Shown here in pieces: positions 5,824 to 9,638 of a DNA stretch of 9,638 nucleotides. A model generated the notes under the pieces. That model saw only the letters and a list, made by a program, of their open reading frames with translations, searched no databases and had not been told where the DNA came from. This DNA is from Candidatus Ancillula trichonymphae ImTpAt (GTDB taxonomy: Bacteria > Actinomycetota > Actinomycetes > Actinomycetales > Bifidobacteriaceae): positions 1 to 9,638 of the forward strand of contig AXYY01000001.1 in the NCBI GenBank assembly GCA_000485475.1, in the 5' to 3' direction. The position numbers and the translations under genes were made by a program. Position 1 is the first letter of the stretch; each line of letters begins with the position of its first letter.

Positions 5824-7183
5824 TTAGCTTGTCGGTGCGTATTCATCAACCTCAACATCACCAAAAGTTGCAGACATCAGGGTGCGTAGTTCTTTAATTC
5901 GAATTGTAATACCCTGTTCTTGTTCAGTAAGTTTTTCAACATTCTTACGAACAGATTCAAGTTCTTCATTAACAGCAGCACGGCGCTCACGCAGTTCCGT
6001 TTCAGCACTTCTACGAGCATTTTCAATCAAGTCATCAGCTTCAATCTGGGCCTTATGCCTAACTGCAACATCGTATTCATCTACTTCTTGACGCTTCGTC
6101 TCTGCTGCAATTATGATTTTATGTGCTTGTTTTTGTGCTTGTGCAAGTGAAAGTCTAGCATCTTCTAGTAGTTTAGAAATTTCATCAGACGCACTCTTCC
6201 TTTTGGCTGCAATTTCCAGATGTGTTTGTTCTAGTAGTTTTGCTACATCGTTCTTCGCAACAGCCAGATCAGATTCTGCTTGCTCTATGAGTTGACGCGC
6301 ATCAATTTGTGACTTGTCAAGGCGATCATTGGCCGCACGATCCGCGTCCGCGAGGATAGTTTCTGCTTCACGGCGCGCAGACGAAACCATAGAGGTCGTT
6401 TCAGCCTCCGCCTTTACAAGTTTGTCCCTAGCAGCTTCGATAAGTTCACGACTTCTCTCAGTTGCTTCAGATGTTTTCGTAAGAGCCTCTTTTTCTGCAG
6501 TAGCTCGCAAACTAGCAACTTCTGTTTGTGTCGCCATCTTCATGTCAGAAACTTCACGCTCAAATGTTGCACGCTTGTTGTCCTGCTCTTGTTGAAGTGT
6601 TGCTCTAGCGTCGCGCATCTCAATAGCAAACGACTCTCTTTGAGACGCGATCTGCGCCGAAACCTTATCAGTAATATCCTGCGCCTTCGCTTCAGCCTCT
6701 TCAACTATTTGAATAGCACGAGCCTCAGATTGCTCGGACAAATTGTTGACTTTGGTCTGCACAGATTCAAGAAGTTGATGTGCCTGCACTTGCGCCTCTT
6801 GCACAATTGACTTGGCATGTGCCTGCGCTGCACTAACTCTCTGCTCTTCCTCTTCCTTTGCTCGCGCTATCATATCTGCGGAAGCTGCCTCTGCAGAGCG
6901 TAGAATCTGCTGTGCACGAACACCTAAGTTGGCGAAAGATGGGCGATTTGACTGTGCAAGTTGTTGTTTAACCTCAGCCAACTCTGTTGAAAGTTGTATA
7001 ACTTTAGATTCGGCATTCTGCGCAGCATTCTTAGTCCGTAGTAGTTCATTGCGCAACGCACTTTCCGTACGCCGAAAATCGCCTATTTAACTGATCTACC
7101 TGGTCGCGATTATACCCGCGCGCCTGAGTACCAAACGTCGGAACCCCGACACTCGAACCTTGACCATTATCTTCATGGGTCAT
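5824..7183 (-). CDS. DivIVA/Scy-like long coiled-coil protein, interrupted by a +1 frameshift near codon 36
   Basis: A filament-forming or polarity-type coiled-coil protein, probably cytoplasmic. The good start is ATG at 7183, preceded by AGGAG (7190-7194). It opens with VPTFGTQARGYNRDQVDQLNRRF, matching the DivIVA-like N-terminal motif F-x-x-x-x-R-G-Y-D-R-x-Q-V-D of actinobacterial polar proteins. That frame stops at TGA 7046-7048 after 45 codons. From about 7074 a second frame continues RRTESALRNELLRTKN to the stop at 5824. Removing one T from the run at 7075-7078 joins them into about 452 residues. The body holds a VRAQQILRSAEAASADMI segment like the 'G-x-RA-x-x-ILR-x-AE' block of Streptomyces Scy/FilP-type proteins, then over 300 residues of Ala/Glu/Lys-rich coiled coil. 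The next start in the second frame is TTG 7056, with no proper ribosome site. Exact function unproven; the parAB neighbours suggest a role in cell-pole or chromosome organisation. Confidence 0.8.
7075..7078 (-). other. Frameshift site (TTTT) in the coiled-coil gene
   Basis: Frame 1 reads AGG CGA TTT TCG GCG and leads to the stop at 7046. The long frame reads TTT CGG CGT ACG GAA. The two differ by one T in this four-base run. It may be a sequencing error, a true loss-of-function mutation, or a slippage site. Confidence 0.7.
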
Positions 7184-7201
7184 ATCAATCTCCTTATCTT
7201 A

Positions 7202-7223
7202 CATCCAACTTGCATCCAACTTG
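7202..7223. repeat. Tandem 11-bp duplication in the coiled-coil gene leader
   Basis: CATCCAACTTG occurs twice in direct succession (7202-7212 and 7213-7223), within the predicted 5' leader between the promoter and the ribosome site of the coiled-coil gene. It has the look of a recent slippage duplication. Confidence 0.8.
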
Positions 7224-7261
7224 TGTATTGCATCACGAAAACACAACGACAAACTGGGCGC

Positions 7262-7290
7262 AGTATAGCACATTTTTTCGTACTTGTCAA
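7262..7290 (-). promoter_or_regulatory. Promoter of the coiled-coil gene (-35 and extended -10)
   Basis: The minus strand has a consensus TTGACA (7285-7290), a 17-nt spacer, and TGTGCTATACT with the -10 box TATACT at 7262-7267. Predicted +1 is near 7255, giving a leader of about 72 nt. It is the only promoter here with a full -35 box and should be strong. Confidence 0.85.
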
Positions 7291-7344
7291 ATTTCAGCAA
7301 ATAAAAATGAAAATCCTTATTTTGGTTCTTATTTACTGAAATTT
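7289..7344. repeat. Long AT-rich inverted repeat between parB and the coiled-coil gene
   Basis: AAATTTCAGCAAATAA (7289-7304) and TTATTTACTGAAATTT (7329-7344) are inverted copies over 16 bp with one mismatch, around a 24-nt loop. In the minus-strand RNA the mismatch is a G-U wobble. It may end the parAB transcript, though without a clear T-run, or bind a regulator, since its left arm touches the -35 box of the next gene. Confidence 0.6.
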
Positions 7345-7376
7345 TACTATTTTCTTAACATTACTATTGGCATTTT

Positions 7377-8387
7377 TCAGCTACTACCAGTTATTGCATT
7401 GTTGAGTCTGCGTAAATCTGCGAGATCTGCAAAATCAATAACAACTTGTCCCCGCCGCTTACTGAGCTTGACATTAACAACTGTGTCTAGGTACTGGGCA
7501 ATATCGTTGGCAATCGTTTGCAGTTCCTCTATGTGATTACTAGTTGTATTAACCACTTTCTTGATGGTGGTCTTCGCGTCTTTTTCTTGTGTTCCAAAGG
7601 ATTCTAGCAGTGCAACTTCCTCTTCAGTTTTGCGAACTGAGAGTCCGTGAGCAACTATACGAGCCGCAAGTTCTTCCATCTGCTGAATGTTCTTCAACCC
7701 CAGAAGTGCTCGCGCATGTCCAGCAGTGATAACATTTGTTGCAACTTGTCGCTGGATTTTAGCTGGTAGTTTTAGTAATCTGAGCGTATTGGTAATGCGA
7801 GGCCTAGAGCGTGCAATCTTCTTGGAGAGTTCCTCTTGTGTGATGGAGAAGTCATCAAGAAGTTGCTGATAAGCAGCAGCTTCCTCAAGCGGATTCAGGT
7901 CAACTCTGTGCAAATTTTCAATCAGGGCTTCCGAAAGTAGTGCATCATCTTGAACCTCTGCTATAATCGCGGGAATTGTCTTCTTTTGTGCCACAATCGA
8001 CGCGCGATACCGCCTTTCTCCTGCAACCAACTCGTACTTGGGGTTTGCACCAGCTTCAAGTTGTCTAACTCTAATTGGCTGAATTACGCCGAACTCCTGA
8101 ATGCTAGCGGCAAGTTCTACTAAAAGTTCGTCATCAAAATTCTTGCGCGGATTACTTTTGTTGATCTCAATTGAACTGAGCGGTATGTTGTTGAACGACA
8201 CGCCGTCAATTTTCTTGAGTGGCTCTCGAACGTTCACTTGGCCAAGTTTGGGCACTTTTTTATCTGCGAACGCACTACTTCTGGCACCACTATTCAGCTT
8301 CTGCATTTCGATTGGCTTGACATTTACTGAATCCGCACCTGGGATTAAGGCTCCCAGCCCAGTTCCTAAACTTCTTTTTTTAGCCAT
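7377..8387 (-). CDS. parB: Chromosome partitioning protein ParB
   Basis: A 336-residue ParB (Spo0J family), the CTP-dependent clamp that binds parS near the origin and works with ParA. It opens with KKRSLGTGLGALIPG (3-17), the basic ParA-interaction peptide. The CTP-binding domain holds GVIQPIRVR (100-108), GERRYRA (123-129) and ENLHRVDLNPLEEA (157-170). The helix-turn-helix lies at about 182-206 (TQEELSKKIARSRPRITNTLRLL), followed by TAGHARALLGL (221-231). The C-terminal dimerisation segment ends near the last residue. The ATG at 8387 overlaps the end of parA by 8 nt, with GAGGTG upstream, so expression is coupled. All motifs look intact. No perfect parS site was found in the window. Confidence 0.97.
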   Translation of the reverse strand: MAKKRSLGTGLGALIPGADSVNVKPIEMQKLNSGARSSAFADKKVPKLGQVNVREPLKKIDGVSFNNIPLSSIEINKSNPRKNFDDELLVELAASIQEFGVIQPIRVRQLEAGANPKYELVAGERRYRASIVAQKKTIPAIIAEVQDDALLSEALIENLHRVDLNPLEEAAAYQQLLDDFSITQEELSKKIARSRPRITNTLRLLKLPAKIQRQVATNVITAGHARALLGLKNIQQMEELAARIVAHGLSVRKTEEEVALLESFGTQEKDAKTTIKKVVNTTSNHIEELQTIANDIAQYLDTVVNVKLSKRRGQVVIDFADLADLRRLNNAITGSS

Positions 8388-9306
8388 CTACACCTCGTTT
8401 TGCTAGTTCCAATGCTGCCTCTCTATAAGCTAGTGACCCGGTTGATCTAGGATCGTAGGTAATAACAGTCTCTTGATGACTAGGAGCCTCTGAAACCTGC
8501 ACGTTTCTGGGGATAACCGTGTTGAAAATCTGGTTTGGGAAGAAATTCTTCACTTCTGAAAACACTTCAACTGACAGATTTGTTCTACTGTCGTACATGG
8601 TGACCAGTGCGGATGTTATTTCCAGACTCGGATTGTATTGTTCCTTGACAAGTCTGACTGTGTCATTCAGAAGCGCTAACCCCTCAAGAGCGTAGTATTC
8701 TGCCTGAATAGTAACCAATATTTCATTAGCCGCTGTTAACGCATTCACAACGAGTAGCCCCATACTTGGCGGACAATCAAAGAAAACGTAGTCATAATGC
8801 ACGCCCTCAGTTGCAAGATGTTTATCAAGTGCTCTTTTTATGCGAAATTCCTTATCTTCAACACCAGCCAAATGCAAATCCGCACTCGCAAGTTCAATAG
8901 TTGACGGAATGACTGACAGCAACTCAAGTTTAGGGCTCTGCTTGATGCACGCGCAGATTGGCAAGTCGTTGACGAGAACATCATATGACGACGGCTTGCG
9001 CGCATCTCCATGCGGAATTGACAGAGCAGTTGACGCATTCCCCTGCGGATCCAGATCAACAACTAGCACTTTCATGCCCTCAGTTGACAACGAAGCCGCC
9101 AGATTAACAACTGTTGTAGTTTTTCCAACACCGCCCTTTTGATTGGTAACGGAAATCAGACGCGCTGACCTGGGGCGAGGAAAAACCGAGCGCTCCAACC
9201 TATTTCTTGTCCGCACATCATCTACTAGCTGTGCTGCAATCGGACTGTCGTCCCAGAAGTCGAAATTGGCAAATTCCGTAGCCATTCTAGTAGGTATTGA
9301 ACTCAT
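8380..9306 (-). CDS. parA: Chromosome partitioning ATPase ParA
   Basis: A 308-residue ParA (Soj) of the deviant Walker-A family, binding DNA nonspecifically in the ATP state and driving segregation of ParB-parS complexes. The motifs are QKGGVGKTTT (56-65, with the signature Lys57), VVDLDPQGN (82-90) and the Walker B VFFDCPP (174-180). A QAEYYALEGL block (201-210) and VIPRNVQVSEAPSHQ (264-278) complete the family pattern. The N-terminal 48 residues before the ATPase fold fit the extended N-termini of actinobacterial ParA. I place the start at ATG 9306: the frame is open to a TTG at 9324, but the -10 box lies between the two, so the longer form would not be transcribed. No ribosome site; probably leaderless. 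Co-transcribed with parB. Confidence 0.96.
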   Translation of the reverse strand: MSSIPTRMATEFANFDFWDDSPIAAQLVDDVRTRNRLERSVFPRPRSARLISVTNQKGGVGKTTTVVNLAASLSTEGMKVLVVDLDPQGNASTALSIPHGDARKPSSYDVLVNDLPICACIKQSPKLELLSVIPSTIELASADLHLAGVEDKEFRIKRALDKHLATEGVHYDYVFFDCPPSMGLLVVNALTAANEILVTIQAEYYALEGLALLNDTVRLVKEQYNPSLEITSALVTMYDSRTNLSVEVFSEVKNFFPNQIFNTVIPRNVQVSEAPSHQETVITYDPRSTGSLAYREAALELAKRGVDG

Positions 9307-9312
9307 GGACAC

Positions 9313-9323
9313 ATTATACCACA
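9313..9323 (-). promoter_or_regulatory. parAB promoter (extended -10, leaderless start)
   Basis: The minus strand reads TGTGGTATAAT. Six bases (GTGTCC) separate the TATAAT box (9313-9318) from the parA ATG at 9306, so the predicted +1 is the A of the start codon. It shares 13 identical bases (TTGTGGTATAATG) with the rnpB promoter. Confidence 0.7.
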
Positions 9324-9492
9324 ACTTTTTATCTACCGCCTGGACGTGACGTTAAATTACAGCTGTGTTACTAACAGTGACGAAACGGAAAACTGCATTT
9401 GTAATTTTTTGTAGTAGCGGCCGCCCGGCACAAAATTGTTCCGCATTCCGCTTGTGGAATTCCATTGTTCCGCTTTAGCGGAATTTCTTTCT
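9324..9492. other. Repeat-rich spacer upstream of parA
   Basis: No gene is supported here. It contains a GC-rich island with the palindrome GCGGCCGC (9417-9424), a direct repeat ATTGTTCCGC (9435-9444 and 9464-9473), and a perfect hairpin TTCCGC-TTTA-GCGGAA (9468-9483) followed by a T-rich stretch on the plus strand. A further weaker ATTCC/GGAAT pair lies between the repeats. The hairpin may terminate transcription, or mark a small RNA, but no promoter of the local type is seen for one. Confidence 0.5.
9468..9483. terminator. Short GC-rich hairpin, possible terminator
   Basis: TTCCGC and GCGGAA form a 6-bp perfect stem with a 4-nt TTTA loop. On the plus strand it is followed by ATTTCTTTCTC. 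On the minus strand it lies 10 nt after the stop codon at 9493 but without a T-run. Confidence 0.45.
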
Positions 9493-9630
9493 CTACCTCA
9501 TCATTAAGAAGTAGTCAAAGTCATCAACTTGTTTGAGTGCTTGGGTGGTTTTGGGATCAGTTACTCTTATGAATGCTGGGTCTTCAAGTATACTTTGAGC
9601 ATCTTGAAAATCATTATTACTAGAGGAATA
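9493..9630 (-). pseudogene. Possible C-terminal remnant of an unrecognised gene
   Basis: A 45-codon open frame ends at TAG 9493-9495. It is bounded upstream by an in-frame TAA at 9631-9633, and contains no ATG, GTG or TTG until its last residues (FLMMR). The peptide includes SILEDPAFIRVTDPKTTQ and ALKQVDDFDYFLMM, which look protein-like: acidic, with an ordinary amino-acid mix and no further stops. The downstream hairpin at 9468-9483 fits a gene end. It may be a decayed gene, or the tail of a gene frameshifted at the window edge. I recognise no family. Confidence 0.3.
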
Positions 9631-9638
9631 TTAGATCA

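Noticed and set aside
5406..7090. Several plus-strand open frames of 60-94 codons opposite HU and the coiled-coil gene
   Set aside because: They are Ser/Ala/Leu-rich antisense shadows of the real genes, with no ribosome sites or family motifs.
7087..7120. TATAAT on the minus strand at the start of the coiled-coil gene, a possible internal promoter for the long frame
   Set aside because: The bases encode the conserved GYNRD motif and lack TGTG. A strong promoter with ribosome site and ATG already exists upstream.
7961..7980. TGCTATAAT on the plus strand, a possible antisense promoter in parB
   Set aside because: It lacks the TGTG element of the other promoters and sits within conserved ParB codons, so chance is the simpler reading.
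1..9638. tRNA genes, CRISPR arrays, insertion sequences
   Set aside because: I looked on both strands and saw no regularly spaced repeats, no transposase and no tRNA-like sequence.

Overview
The window looks like chromosomal DNA of a low-to-mid-GC actinobacterium with a compact genome. This rests on family membership: a long OSCP-type ATP synthase delta subunit, a DUF2342 'zinc-dependent metalloprotease' next to a divergent membrane-anchored Lon-like S16 protease (a pairing I recall from mycobacteria as Rv3195/Rv3194c), a DivIVA/Scy-like coiled-coil protein, and an actinobacterial parA-parB pair. Base composition is lower in GC than typical actinobacteria, so a reduced-genome lineage such as Tropheryma, a bifidobacterial relative or a freshwater microbacterium is plausible. 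I cannot fix the genus.

Layout, left to right. 1-2487 is the head of an F1Fo ATP synthase operon on the minus strand: atpE (c), atpF (b), atpH (delta) and the first 188 codons of atpA (alpha). The usual first gene atpB (a) is not upstream of atpE. That place is taken by a divergent RNase P RNA gene, rnpB (about 2583-2981, plus strand). 3050-4507 (minus) is the DUF2342 protein, and 4538-5320 (plus) the Lon-like protease, which lacks the usual PDZ domain. A bidirectional terminator separates this from an HU-type nucleoid protein (5384-5662, minus). A long coiled-coil polarity/segregation-type protein follows (5824-7183, minus) and is interrupted by a one-base frameshift near its N-terminus. ParB and ParA (7377-9306, minus, overlapping by 8 nt) come next. 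The last 330 bases hold a repeat-rich, hairpin-forming spacer and an open frame without a start codon.

ATP synthase makes ATP from the proton gradient and RNase P matures tRNA 5' ends. HU, ParA, ParB and probably the coiled-coil protein organise and segregate the nucleoid. The DUF2342/Lon-like pair is likely linked to envelope proteolysis, although the DUF2342 member has lost a conserved histidine.

The most striking regulatory observation is that all seven transcription starts I can place share one extended -10 motif, TGTGNTAYAMT, mostly without a recognisable -35. Two of them (parA and the Lon-like protease) put the start codon at the predicted +1, which implies leaderless mRNAs. No new defence or mobile system was found. 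The unusual items are variations on core genes.
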